NCBI GenBank assembly: GCA_031459715.1
Contig: JAVKIA010000006.1
Span: 46,210 to 110,209 of the forward strand
From: Armatimonadota bacterium
GTDB lineage: Bacteria > Sysuimicrobiota > Sysuimicrobiia > Sysuimicrobiales > Humicultoraceae
DNA: 64,000 nt
Reading direction: 5' to 3'
The notes under the pieces: model-generated
What the model was told of the DNA's origin: nothing
What the model saw: only the letters and a program-made list of their open reading frames with translations
Databases searched by the model: none
In this document: positions 1 through 7,626 of the stretch, piece after piece
Layout: every line of letters begins with the position of its first letter
Position numbering within the stretch: the first letter of the stretch is position 1
Program-made: the position numbers and the translations under genes

Positions 1-220
1 TGGGAGGGACTTCCAGTGCGTCCAGCAGAGCCAGTCGGCCGCTGGTGCCTGCGCCCACGTAGATCAGACGCCCGCCGCCGCGCAGCGCCGCCTCCACGGC
101 CCGGACCGCGGCGGCGATCCTGGGCAGGACCCGGCCCACCACGGGGGCCACCCGGCGGTCCTCCCGGTTGATGGCGCGCAGCAGCGCCGGCAGGCTCAGC
201 GCGTCTAGGTCGCGTCTCAT
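1..220 (-). CDS. murQ: N-acetylmuramic acid 6-phosphate etherase (partial, cut by window edge)
   Basis: MurQ cleaves the lactyl ether of N-acetylmuramate 6-phosphate in cytoplasmic peptidoglycan recycling. The visible 73 residues begin MRRDLDALSLPALL and contain the sugar-phosphate-binding glycine loop LIYVGAGTSGRLALLDA, which is diagnostic of MurQ and the SIS fold. The start ATG overlaps the stop of the upstream anmK remnant (ATGA), so the two are translationally coupled. The C-terminal three quarters lie left of the window. The S12 hydrolase/anmK/murQ order fits a recycling operon in which AnmK makes the MurQ substrate; here AnmK is damaged. Confidence 0.9.
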   Translation of the reverse strand, partial: MRRDLDALSLPALLRAINREDRRVAPVVGRVLPRIAAAVRAVEAALRGGGRLIYVGAGTSGRLALLDALEVPP

Positions 221-768
221 CCGGGCGTCTGCGGTCTCGTCAGGGCGCCCGGCCTTCGCCTCGCGGGGGGCAACGGCCCCGGGTAGATGGCGCCCAGGAC
301 CACCGGGTGCCGGGCGCCTGTGGCGCCAGGGACGCTGGTGGCCAGCCCCATCACCGCACCATGCGCCAGAATGGCGAAGGCGATCGCCTCCCTGGCGTCG
401 CTGTCCACACCCAGCCCGGAGGTCGTCCTCAGCGGCAGCGGCGCCAGCGCCCGCGCCAGCCGGGCCATCAGCGTCGCGTTGTGCACACCGCCCCCGGAGA
501 CGACCACCCCGTCGGGCACATGCCGGGGGAAGATGAAGCGGCGGCGCGCGCTTCCCCCTTCGGTCAGGGCCCGCAACCTCTCCCCCAATCCGGCGGGGTA
601 GGGCTTCGCCAGCGTGAGGCGCACCTGGACCCGGGCCTGCTCGCCTGCCTCCGAAATCTCCACGCCCGCCGCGTCGGCGGCATCCGCCGAGGTCCCGGAG
701 ATCAGGCCGATGACGGTGCGGGAGGGTTTGTCCGCCAGCGCCTCGAGCAGCCTTGCCAGCCAGCTCAT
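217..768 (-). pseudogene. anmK: anhydro-N-acetylmuramic acid kinase with large in-frame internal deletion
   Basis: The frame stays open for 183 codons, against about 370-390 in the family. The N-terminus carries the ATP-binding signature as GLISGTSADAADAA (family form near MSGTSxDGxD). After LRALTEGG the sequence jumps to the family C-terminus, with VVVSGGGVHNATLMARL, then SDAREAIAFAILAHG, and finally GATGARHPVVLGAIYPG. Roughly 190-200 central residues, including most of the sugar-binding and catalytic region, are absent without a frameshift. The start chosen is ATG at 768, 64 bases after the S12 gene. Kinase activity is very unlikely. Because the frame is intact, a residual function or recent loss cannot be excluded. 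Confidence 0.78.
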
Positions 769-832
769 CCTCGTCCCTGCGGCGGTGGCGTCCGCCGGCT
801 CGCTCCCGCTTCCCGCGTTCGCGCCGACCGGC

Positions 833-1987
833 TCATCCCAGCGCCTCCAGCACGGCATCGTGCACCGCCCGCCGCAGCGCGTCGATGGCGGTAGCATCAG
901 CCGGCGCCCGGGGGTGGACCCGGTTGGTCAGCAGCACCACTACCAGCGCCCGCTGTGGCTCCACCAGCAGGGATGTTCCGGTGAATCCGGTGTGCCCGAA
1001 CGCCCGGGGCGAAGCCCGTTCGCCCATCCAGTCTGCGCCGAGGCGGCAGCGCCAGCCCAGCCCCATCCCCGTCCCCAGGCGCGATCCGATCTGATCCCGC
1101 ACCGCCTCCGCCGCCACGCCTTCATCAAGTAGCCGCCCGCCAGGCGCCCACCCGCCGTGCAGCATCGCCTGCCCCAGCACCGCCACCTCATCCGCCGGGC
1201 CGAAGAGGCCGGCGTGCCCGGCGACCCCACCGAAGGTGTAGTGGCAGTTCCCGTCGTGCACCTGGCCCACGATCACCCCGTTCCTCCAGGCGAAGCCCTC
1301 CCCTTCAGCGCCCGCGACCCGCCGCTCGTACTCATTGCCCGCCTCCGTAGCCACGCAGCGCCCTCGCCAGCGAAGGGGAGGGCGGAATCTCGTCCACCGC
1401 CAGCCCAGAACCGGCGCGATGCACCGGGCAACGTAGCGGTCCAGCGGCATCCCGCCGATGCGGGCGACAACCTCTCCCAGGACGACGTACCCCAGGTCGC
1501 TGTATTCGAACCGCTCTCCGGGCGAGCCGTTCGCCGGCTGACGGCAGATGTAGTCCCAAGCCTCCCGGGCAGACCTGGTGTGCAGGTAGAGGCGGACCCA
1601 CGCTGGCAGGCCGGCGGTGTGGGTGAGCAGGTGGCGCAGGGTCACCGCCTCCTTCCCCGCGGCACCGAAGGCCGGCAGGTAGTCGCGCACCGGGCGGTCG
1701 ATGTCCAGGACCCCGGCCGCCCAGAGCTGCAGCACCGCCGTGGCAGTGACCGGCTTGGTCAGCGAGGCCAGGTCGAAGATCGCCCCGGGCGTCATGCCCC
1801 GCCGCCGGGGCAGCATCTGCGCCCACCCGTAGGCATGGTGGTGCACGACATGCCCGCCCTGTCTGACCTGCAGCACCGCCCCGGGGAAGATACCCTCCGC
1901 CATGGCCCGCTCCAGCAGCGTCTCGACGGCGTGCAGCTGAGCGCTGCGCACGCTCCTTTCCCCGGGAAGGTCACGCAGGCCTGGCAT
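833..1987 (-). CDS. serine hydrolase of the beta-lactamase class C / peptidase S12 family
   Basis: The 384-residue protein has the S12 fold signatures: the nucleophile motif SLTK (Ser75, Lys78), the second motif YSD (Tyr162), and family stretches LRHLLTHTAGLPAW and GHTGFTGTSLLVEP near the C-terminus. No clear signal peptide is visible, so it may be cytoplasmic. It sits first in an operon with anmK and murQ. In Bacillus subtilis an S12-type protein (AmiE/YbbE) is encoded beside murQ and removes peptides from muropeptides, so a muramyl-peptide amidase role is a reasonable inference. An esterase or D-aminopeptidase role remains possible. Confidence 0.8.
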   Translation of the reverse strand: MPGLRDLPGERSVRSAQLHAVETLLERAMAEGIFPGAVLQVRQGGHVVHHHAYGWAQMLPRRRGMTPGAIFDLASLTKPVTATAVLQLWAAGVLDIDRPVRDYLPAFGAAGKEAVTLRHLLTHTAGLPAWVRLYLHTRSAREAWDYICRQPANGSPGERFEYSDLGYVVLGEVVARIGGMPLDRYVARCIAPVLGWRWTRFRPPLRWRGRCVATEAGNEYERRVAGAEGEGFAWRNGVIVGQVHDGNCHYTFGGVAGHAGLFGPADEVAVLGQAMLHGGWAPGGRLLDEGVAAEAVRDQIGSRLGTGMGLGWRCRLGADWMGERASPRAFGHTGFTGTSLLVEPQRALVVVLLTNRVHPRAPADATAIDALRRAVHDAVLEALG

Positions 1988-2208
1988 CAGCGGGACATCA
2001 GGAGGAGGTCCAGGTCGGGCGCAGCCGCAGGTCTAGCAGCTTATGCAGGCCGTCGTCCACCAGGTCGAACCCCAGGACCGCCAGCTTGAGCGCTAAGGTG
2101 CCGGAACCTGAGCCTGCGCCCCGCCCAGAGCCAGCAGCAGGGCTGCCACAACCGACATCCGCCATACGTTCATGGTTCACTTCCAGGGGCATCGTTCACC
2201 GCTACCTT
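1988..2208. other. non-coding or decayed stretch upstream of the S12 hydrolase
   Basis: No convincing gene was found. A 64-codon minus-strand frame (1998-2192) ends ten bases before the S12 start, but its composition is low-complexity Gly/Ser and I recognise no family. The stretch borders an IS3 remnant, so it may be relic sequence that now carries the promoter of the S12-anmK-murQ operon. No clean promoter hexamers were seen. Confidence 0.4.
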
Positions 2209-2600
2209 TCACCGCCCCCGGCACCAACCCTGCTCTCCGCAGAGGGGGTGAGGACGACTAAGCCCCGGAGGTTTTGGTTCGAGAGGGTAATGTAACCGGC
2301 CTGAGGGAGACGACGCCCCCGCGAGCCCTGCGGCCCGCATCAGCCGTGCTACCCGCTTGCGCCCGCACCGCAGCCCGCAGGCCCGCAGCTCCGCCCACAC
2401 CCGGGAGGCCCGTACGTCCGGCCGCTGCCCTCCCAGATGCCCCGCATCCGCTCCACCAGCTCCTGGTCCCCCTGCCGGCGTCGGCTCGGCCTACGACTTC
2501 GCCACGCGTAGTCCCCGCTGGGGGAGACTCTCGGCTCCCGGCACATCCAGGTCACCCCGTTCACCCTTTCCTGCTCCTACCTGGCCAAAGGGCTCTACGG
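2209..2600 (-). pseudogene. IS3-family transposase (OrfB) remnant, frameshifted
   Basis: Two minus-strand frames together reproduce the N-terminal helix-turn-helix part of an IS3 OrfB. Around 2400-2570 one frame reads VTWMCREPRVSPSGDYAWR followed by RRQGDQELVERMRGIWEGSG. At 2310-2400 another frame continues with VWAELRACGLRCGRKRVARL and MRAAGLAG. The frame changes near 2400 and there is no DDE catalytic core, so this is a dead fragment. No terminal inverted repeats or target duplication were found. Confidence 0.7.
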
Positions 2601-2650
2601 CTTGGACGGTCTTTTGACCGAAGAAGGCGGCCGCTTCCTTCGGGGTCCCC

Positions 2651-3000
2651 GTGAAGTCTGTGCCTTCAGTGGAGCGGCCCGCCAGCCAGCTGTGGGAGAG
2701 CGCCGCGGTGGTGGTGGAGCCCAAGGGCCGGGTGGTGGTGCGCACGGGGTCAGTGCCCCACGGCCAAGGCCACGAGACGTCCTTCGCCCAGATCGCCGCG
2801 GCCCTGTTGCAGGTGCACCCGGACGACGTGGGCTGGCAGGACGGCCGGCTGTGGGTTCGGGGCGTGCCCAAGCGGGCGGTCTCGTGGCAGGTGGTGGCCG
2901 CCGCCGCGTACCAGCCGCAACGGCTGCCGCCGGACCTGGAGATAGGCCTTCCAGTACGATGACCAGGGGCAACCCCTGACAGCCACCCTCCCGAGTACGG
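2651..3000 (+). pseudogene. CoxL/xanthine-dehydrogenase-type molybdopterin subunit remnant
   Basis: The frame at 2651-2962 contains WESAAVVVEPKGRVVVRTGS and PHGQGHETSFAQIAA, a hallmark of the large molybdopterin subunit of CO dehydrogenase and aldehyde oxidases. It then jumps, with about 45-50 residues missing, to ALLQVHPDDVGWQDGRLWV and VSWQVVAAAAY. After about 2945 a different frame reads FQYDDQGQPLTATLPEYG, matching the far C-terminal region of such subunits. At least two internal deletions and a frameshift make this a decayed remnant. The family normally runs to about 760-800 residues. Confidence 0.7.
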
Positions 3001-3124
3001 GGTCTCGCGGGTGGTGCACGCGCCACCCCGGTCAGCGAGTTTCTGTCAGGCCACCGGTCGTTGCGGGGCTGGTGCGGGTCGTGCGCAGGACCCCGGGACC
3101 CGGAGGGCGTACGCATTCCCTGGA

Positions 3125-3856
3125 ATGGCTGACGGCCCGCCTCGCGTGGCCCTGTTCGTCACCTGCCTGGTGGACCAGTTCGCCCCCGAGGTGGCACGGG
3201 CGACCCAACGGGTGCTGGAGCGGGTGGGGGTAGCGGCGGCGGTGCCGGCGGACCAGACCTGCTGCGGTCAACCCCTCCTGAACGATGGCTTCCCCGACCA
3301 GGCAGCACAGCTCGCCCGGCGGTGGATGCAGACCTTCGAACCCTTCGACGCGGTGGTTACCCCGTCCGGGTCGTGCGCCACCACCGTGCGGGAGTTCTAC
3401 CCGCAGCTCCTGGCCACTGATCCGTGGGCAGGCCGCGTCCGGGCCGTGGCGCACCGCACCTACGAGCTGTCCGAGTTCCTGGTGCGGGTGCTGCGCGTCG
3501 AGGACGTGGGTGCCCGCTTCCCGCATCGCGTGGCCTTCCACGCCTCCTGCCACCTGCTGAGGAACTGCGGTGCGGCCGACTGCGCGCGGGCCCTCCTCCG
3601 TCGGGTGACGGGGCTGCAGTTAGTGGAGCTGGCCCACCCGGAGGCCTGCTGCGGGTTCGGGGGTCTGTTCTGCGTGAAGTTCCCGGAGGTGTCCGAGGCC
3701 ATGCTGCGGGACAAACTGCACGACGCGGCCTCCACGGCCGCGGAGGCGCTGGTATCCACCGACCTGGGCTGCCTGCTGCACCTGGCAGGCGGTGGGAGCC
3801 GGCAGCGGATCGCCCTGCGCTGTCTACACCTGGCGGAGGTGCTGGGCGGGTTGTGA
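3125..3856 (+). CDS. lutA: lactate utilisation protein LutA, (Fe-S)-binding CCG-domain protein
   Basis: This 243-residue protein is the LutA (YkgE) component of the LutABC L-lactate oxidation complex. It carries two cysteine-rich CCG modules that bind iron-sulfur clusters: TCCGQPLLNDG in the first half, then ASCHLLRNCG and ACCGFGGLFCVKFPE in the second. The ATG at 3125 begins MADGPPRVALFVTCLVD, the usual family N-terminus; upstream in-frame codons do not resemble the family. The gene starts an operon, and its TGA overlaps the GTG of lutB (GTGA). Length is typical for LutA. Confidence 0.92.
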   Translation: MADGPPRVALFVTCLVDQFAPEVARATQRVLERVGVAAAVPADQTCCGQPLLNDGFPDQAAQLARRWMQTFEPFDAVVTPSGSCATTVREFYPQLLATDPWAGRVRAVAHRTYELSEFLVRVLRVEDVGARFPHRVAFHASCHLLRNCGAADCARALLRRVTGLQLVELAHPEACCGFGGLFCVKFPEVSEAMLRDKLHDAASTAAEALVSTDLGCLLHLAGGGSRQRIALRCLHLAEVLGGL

Positions 3857-5232
3857 CCCCCACCGCGGTCGGATTCCGGGAAGCGAGCGCCCGCGCGGTG
3901 CTGGATCCCACGTTGCGCGAGGCCATCCGGAGGGTGACCGACAACCTCGTCGCACGTCGCGCACAGGTGACCGCCGAGCTCCCACACTTCAATGCCCTGC
4001 GGGACCGCGCCAAGCGGATCAAGGAACATACGCTGGCCAACCTGGACCGGTACCTGGAGCAGCTGGAGGGTGCCGTGCACGCCCGAGGTGGCCACGTGCA
4101 CTGGGCCCGGGACGCGGAGGAGGCGGCGGCGTGCGTGGTACGGGTCTGCCGCGAGGCGGGCGCCCGCCGGGTGGCCAAGAGCAAGTCCATGGTCACAGAA
4201 GAAGTAGAGCTCAACCGGGCCCTCCTGGAGGCCGGCATGGAACCCGTGGAGACGGACCTGGGCGAGTTCGTGGTACAGATCAGCGGTGACCGGCCGTCCC
4301 ACCTCATCGCACCCATCATCCACAGGCGGCGGGAGGACGTGGCGGAGCTGTTTGCCCGCCACCTGGGTACCCCGCCGGACGCGTCCGTCCCGATCCTCAC
4401 CGCGGCGGCCCGTGCCCACCTTCGGCAGACGTTCCTCGGAGCGGACGTGGGGATCACTGGCGCCAACTTCCTGGTGGCGGAGACGGGCACCGTGGTGGTG
4501 GTGGAGAACGAGGGTAACGCCCGGATGGTGACCACCCTGCCGCGGGTGCACGTGGCGGTGGCAGGCATCGAGAAGGTGGTCCCGCGGCTGGCGGATCTGG
4601 CGGTGTTCCTGCCCCTGCTGGTCCGCAGCGCCACGGGGCAGCGGCTTTCCGCGTACGTGTCGTTCCTCACAGGCCCACGGAGGCCCGGGGAGATGGACGG
4701 GCCGGATGCGTTTCACCTGGTGCTGGTGGACAACGGCCGCAGCCGGATGCTGGCCGACCCAGAGTTGCGGGAGGGCCTGCAGTGTATCCGCTGCAGCGCC
4801 TGCCTCAACGTCTGTCCGGTGTACGAGCGGGCCGGTGGACACGCCTATGGCTCCGTGTACTCGGGGCCCATCGGCGCGGTGCTGACCCCCGCGCTGACCG
4901 GCGGCCGGGGGCTGCTGGACCTGCCCTTCGCGTCGAGCCTGTGCGGGGCGTGCCGGGACGTGTGCCCGCTGCGCATCGAAATCCCCCGCATGCTGGTGGC
5001 CCTGCGGGCACGGGCGCGCTGGACGGCGGCAGCCAGCTGGGAGCGGAGGGCCGCACGGATGGCGGGCTGGCTGCTGTCCCGTCCGCGGCTGTACCGGTGG
5101 GCGTCGGCCGCCGTGCGGGCGCTGGAGCCCCTGGTCCGTCGCGTACCGGCAGGTCCTCTGCACCGCTGGGCGCGTGGCCGGGACCTGCCGCGCCTCAGCC
5201 CCACACCCTTTCACCGGGACTCACGAAGGTGA
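3853..5232 (+). CDS. lutB: lactate utilisation iron-sulfur protein LutB
   Basis: LutB is the ferredoxin-like electron-transfer subunit of the LutABC lactate dehydrogenase complex. The 459 residues contain the LUD domain, with stretches such as ITGANFLVAETGTVVVVENE and SKSMVTEEVELNR. It is followed by two cluster-binding motifs, CIRCSACLNVCPVY and CGACRDVCPLRIEIP, each able to hold a 4Fe-4S cluster. The start is GTG at 3853, overlapping the lutA stop; a longer upstream frame exists but only shadows lutA. The stop overlaps the lutC start by four bases. Length is close to the usual 470-480 residues. Confidence 0.93.
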   Translation: MTPTAVGFREASARAVLDPTLREAIRRVTDNLVARRAQVTAELPHFNALRDRAKRIKEHTLANLDRYLEQLEGAVHARGGHVHWARDAEEAAACVVRVCREAGARRVAKSKSMVTEEVELNRALLEAGMEPVETDLGEFVVQISGDRPSHLIAPIIHRRREDVAELFARHLGTPPDASVPILTAAARAHLRQTFLGADVGITGANFLVAETGTVVVVENEGNARMVTTLPRVHVAVAGIEKVVPRLADLAVFLPLLVRSATGQRLSAYVSFLTGPRRPGEMDGPDAFHLVLVDNGRSRMLADPELREGLQCIRCSACLNVCPVYERAGGHAYGSVYSGPIGAVLTPALTGGRGLLDLPFASSLCGACRDVCPLRIEIPRMLVALRARARWTAAASWERRAARMAGWLLSRPRLYRWASAAVRALEPLVRRVPAGPLHRWARGRDLPRLSPTPFHRDSRR

Positions 5233-5894
5233 ACAGCCGGGAGGAGATCCTGCGTGCCGTGCGATCCGCGCGGACGGGCGAGGCCCCGGACCTCCCTGCT
5301 CCGGAGGTACCGGCGGAGGCCGCGGAGTACCGTCGGCAGCTCAAAGCAGACCTACTGGGCGTGTTCGTCCGCCGTGCGGAGGAGCTGGGGGTCGGTGTGC
5401 ACCGCCTGGACGATCCCGGACAGCTGGTCGCGGCGGTGGCGCGGCTGTGCGAGGGAAGGCGGACCTACGTGGAGCCGGCTCTACACGACCTTGGGGCCGC
5501 GCTGGGGGAGCTGGGGGTCCCCCTTGTGTACTGGGACCGGGTGGCGGAGGCGGAGGTGGGTGTTGCGGGTGCGGACTACGGGATCGCGGAGTCCGCCACC
5601 CTGGTGCTGCTGGCCCGCGCAGACCGGCCCCGTTCGGCGTCCCTGCTTCCACCGGTGCACGTGGCGCTGTTGCGGGAAGACCGGGTGCTCCCGGACCTTT
5701 TCGGCCTGGTGGAGCGGCTGGACGGGCTTCCGGCCGCGCTGGTGCTGACCAGCGGCCCCAGCCGGTCCGCGGACATCGAGATGAGCCTGGCGGTGGGCGT
5801 GCACGGCCCGGGGATCGTGCACGTGGTGCTGCTGCCGCCGGTCGGGCAGGAGGGGCGAGCGGGCCGGCAAACTAAAACCAGGCGGCACACCTGA
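5229..5894 (+). CDS. lutC: lactate utilisation protein LutC
   Basis: This 221-residue LUD-domain protein is the third subunit of the lactate oxidation complex. The C-terminal half has the family core: ADYGIAESATLVLLARAD, then LLPPVHVALLREDRVLPD and LVLTSGPSRSADIEMSLAVG, ending at GPGIVHVVLLPP. Translation starts at GTG 5229, overlapping the lutB stop as GTGA, so all three lut genes are coupled. No regulator (LutR) or lactate permease is next to it; the flanks on both sides are decayed sequence, so the operon looks like an intact island between relics. Confidence 0.92.
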   Translation: MNSREEILRAVRSARTGEAPDLPAPEVPAEAAEYRRQLKADLLGVFVRRAEELGVGVHRLDDPGQLVAAVARLCEGRRTYVEPALHDLGAALGELGVPLVYWDRVAEAEVGVAGADYGIAESATLVLLARADRPRSASLLPPVHVALLREDRVLPDLFGLVERLDGLPAALVLTSGPSRSADIEMSLAVGVHGPGIVHVVLLPPVGQEGRAGRQTKTRRHT

Positions 5895-5944
5895 CCGACC
5901 GCGGCGAAGGAGGGAGCGTGAGGCTACAGCGACGCAGGCGCATC

Positions 5945-6095
5945 TACCTGGCACCGAAGCTCCTGATCATCCACGAGCCGGGCTACCTTCCCCCTCGACA
6001 AGCTCGGGGCAACGGTGTTTTCCCAGCTGGTGGCGGCGCGCTACGAGCGTGGCAGCATCGTCCTGACCTCGAACCAGACCTTTGGCGATTGGGGT
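5945..6095 (+). pseudogene. IS21-family IstB helper ATPase fragment, frameshifted
   Basis: The plus strand encodes KLLIIHEPGYLP, the IstB Walker-B region (normally LLIIDEVGYLP, with the catalytic Asp now His). After a frame slip at about 5995 it continues LDKLGATVFSQLVAARYE and RGSIVLTSNQTFGDWG. That last stretch is a near-perfect match to the IstB consensus. Only this approximately 50-residue piece survives. It directly abuts the HD-GYP remnant on the other strand at about 6096, which suggests that IS21 insertion and later deletion truncated that gene. Confidence 0.75.
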
Positions 6096-6465
6096 AGGCC
6101 TTTGGACATCCAGAGGATGGCGCCGTGGATGGTGTGACGCTTGACGGCGGCGAACCCCTGTTCATTGAGACGGCCCGGCTTAAGCAGGATGCTCTCGGGC
6201 AAACAGATCTTGCCCACATCGTGCAGCAACGCCGCTCTTCGGACGACCAGCGCACTCTCCTCGGTCACACCTACTGCGGCGGCCAGCCGCACGCTCAAGG
6301 CGGCCACCTGCCGCACGTGCTCCTCCCGATGCCGACTGCTCGCCTCGACGGCCGCAGCTCCGTCCCCATGACCGTGTGGCCCTGGTGGCCCAGCACCTGC
6401 TGCAGGGAGATCCGGTGCGCCGCCTGGTCCTCGCTCACCAGGATCGTCCCCGTGGTCCCCATCTC
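6096..6465 (-). pseudogene. receiver/HD-GYP phosphodiesterase remnant
   Basis: At about 6400-6460 one minus-strand frame reads TILVSEDQAAHRISLQQVLG, then HQGHTVMG, the start of a response-regulator receiver domain. A second frame then gives REEHVRQVAALSVRLAAAVG and VRRAALLHDVGKICLPESIL, the HD half of an HD-GYP c-di-GMP phosphodiesterase. The GYP half is missing: after HTIHGAILWMSKGLP the frame runs antisense into the IstB fragment. With a frameshift between the domains and a lost C-terminus, this cannot make a functional enzyme. Confidence 0.7.
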
Positions 6466-6594
6466 TCCCCACTGTCCCCGTGACGCATCGATGCGAGGCC
6501 CGGAGAGCCTGGCATCCCCACCGGCTGGAGCAAACCCGAGGCGAGGATCCCGCGAGGCGAGAGAGGATGGGTATGCACACGGCTGAATCGTAGG

Positions 6595-7626
6595 CTACGC
6601 CCCGCGGCGGGCGGCGGCGACGGCGGCGTCGATGGCGGCGTAGTCAAGGGGAGCGGCGGCCCGCACCGCATCCGGCCGCCCGGCCAGCCAGCGCACCGTC
6701 GCCTCCAGGGCCGCCTCCGGGGAGACCACGTCGGTGTAACCCAGCTCTGCCCGCAGCCGCGTCGTGTCCAGCAGCAGGTGGGGCTGGATATGATAGGGGT
6801 CGATGCAGTAGGGCAGCGCCTGCGATGGGCGGTGAGGGGGGAGCAGACCCTCCGGTAAGTCGATGACCTCCCAGCGGTGGTCGAGGATGGCCGCCACCGC
6901 GTCGATGATCTGGCGGACGGTGAACTGGCCGGTATCCGCGGCGTTGCACACCCGTTCGTGCACCGGCGGCGCCTCCACCGCCAGAGCCACGGCGTGCGCC
7001 ATGTTTTCCAGGTACCCGCGGCTGAAGAGGGCCTGCCCCCCGTTGGGGGCGATGACCACGGGCCGCCGGTCCAGGACCTGACGGACGTAGTACCACTCCC
7101 GGGGCGTGGTGTCTCCAGGTCCATACAGCGCCGGGTAGCGCAGGATGGTCAGGCGCACGCCACAAGAGGCCGCGGCGCGGCGCGCCGCTTCCTCCACCAG
7201 CACCTTGTCGTACCCGGCTTCCCGTCCGTACAGGTGGCGGACCGTGGCAGGGGGCGCGTCCTCGGCGATGGGCAGGGGGTGAGGATAGGGACGGTGGAAC
7301 CACGCCGCCTCATAGGCGGCGTAGACATCGTAGCTGCTGATCACCACGTAGTGGGCGATCCGGCCGCCGAGGTGGCGCATCACCGACTCCACGTCCGTGT
7401 CGTTGATGGCGATCATGTCTACCACCGTCTCCACCTCCAGGGGCTCCACGGCCGCAGCGAAGGCCGCGGGGTCCCGCCGGTCGGCGAGCACCTCCCGGAC
7501 CTGCGGAGGCAGCGGGGCGCGGTGAGTGCCGCGGTGCAGGCAGGTCACCCGGTAGCCGGCCCGGGCCAGGGCCCGCAGCAGATGCGGACCGGACCGTCTG
7601 GTCCCGCCGATGACCAGGACGTTCAT
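6595..7626 (-). CDS. NAD-dependent epimerase/dehydratase (extended SDR)
   Basis: This 343-residue cytoplasmic oxidoreductase starts MNVLVIGGTRRSGPHLLRAL, a Rossmann nucleotide-binding loop. It has family features VETVVDMIAINDTDVESV, YVVISSYDVYAAYEAAW and ILRYPALYGPGDTTPREWYY; the region LYGREAGYDKVLVEEA probably supplies the catalytic Tyr/Lys pair. Its ATG overlaps the stop of the upstream MmgE/PrpD gene (ATGA), so it is the last gene of the peptide-uptake operon that begins near 17.5 kb. The substrate is not evident; nucleotide-sugar or sugar-acid chemistry is typical of the fold. Confidence 0.82.
   Translation of the reverse strand: MNVLVIGGTRRSGPHLLRALARAGYRVTCLHRGTHRAPLPPQVREVLADRRDPAAFAAAVEPLEVETVVDMIAINDTDVESVMRHLGGRIAHYVVISSYDVYAAYEAAWFHRPYPHPLPIAEDAPPATVRHLYGREAGYDKVLVEEAARRAAASCGVRLTILRYPALYGPGDTTPREWYYVRQVLDRRPVVIAPNGGQALFSRGYLENMAHAVALAVEAPPVHERVCNAADTGQFTVRQIIDAVAAILDHRWEVIDLPEGLLPPHRPSQALPYCIDPYHIQPHLLLDTTRLRAELGYTDVVSPEAALEATVRWLAGRPDAVRAAAPLDYAAIDAAVAAARRGA

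Noticed and set aside
1998..2192. 64-codon minus-strand frame just upstream of the S12 hydrolase
   Set aside because: Low-complexity Gly/Ser composition, no family resemblance and location in a decayed stretch; not annotated as a gene.
3460..5214. Long minus-strand frame opposite lutABC
   Set aside because: His/Pro/Arg-rich antisense of the lut genes, with no recognisable domain. Many similar antisense frames across the window were left out for the same reason.
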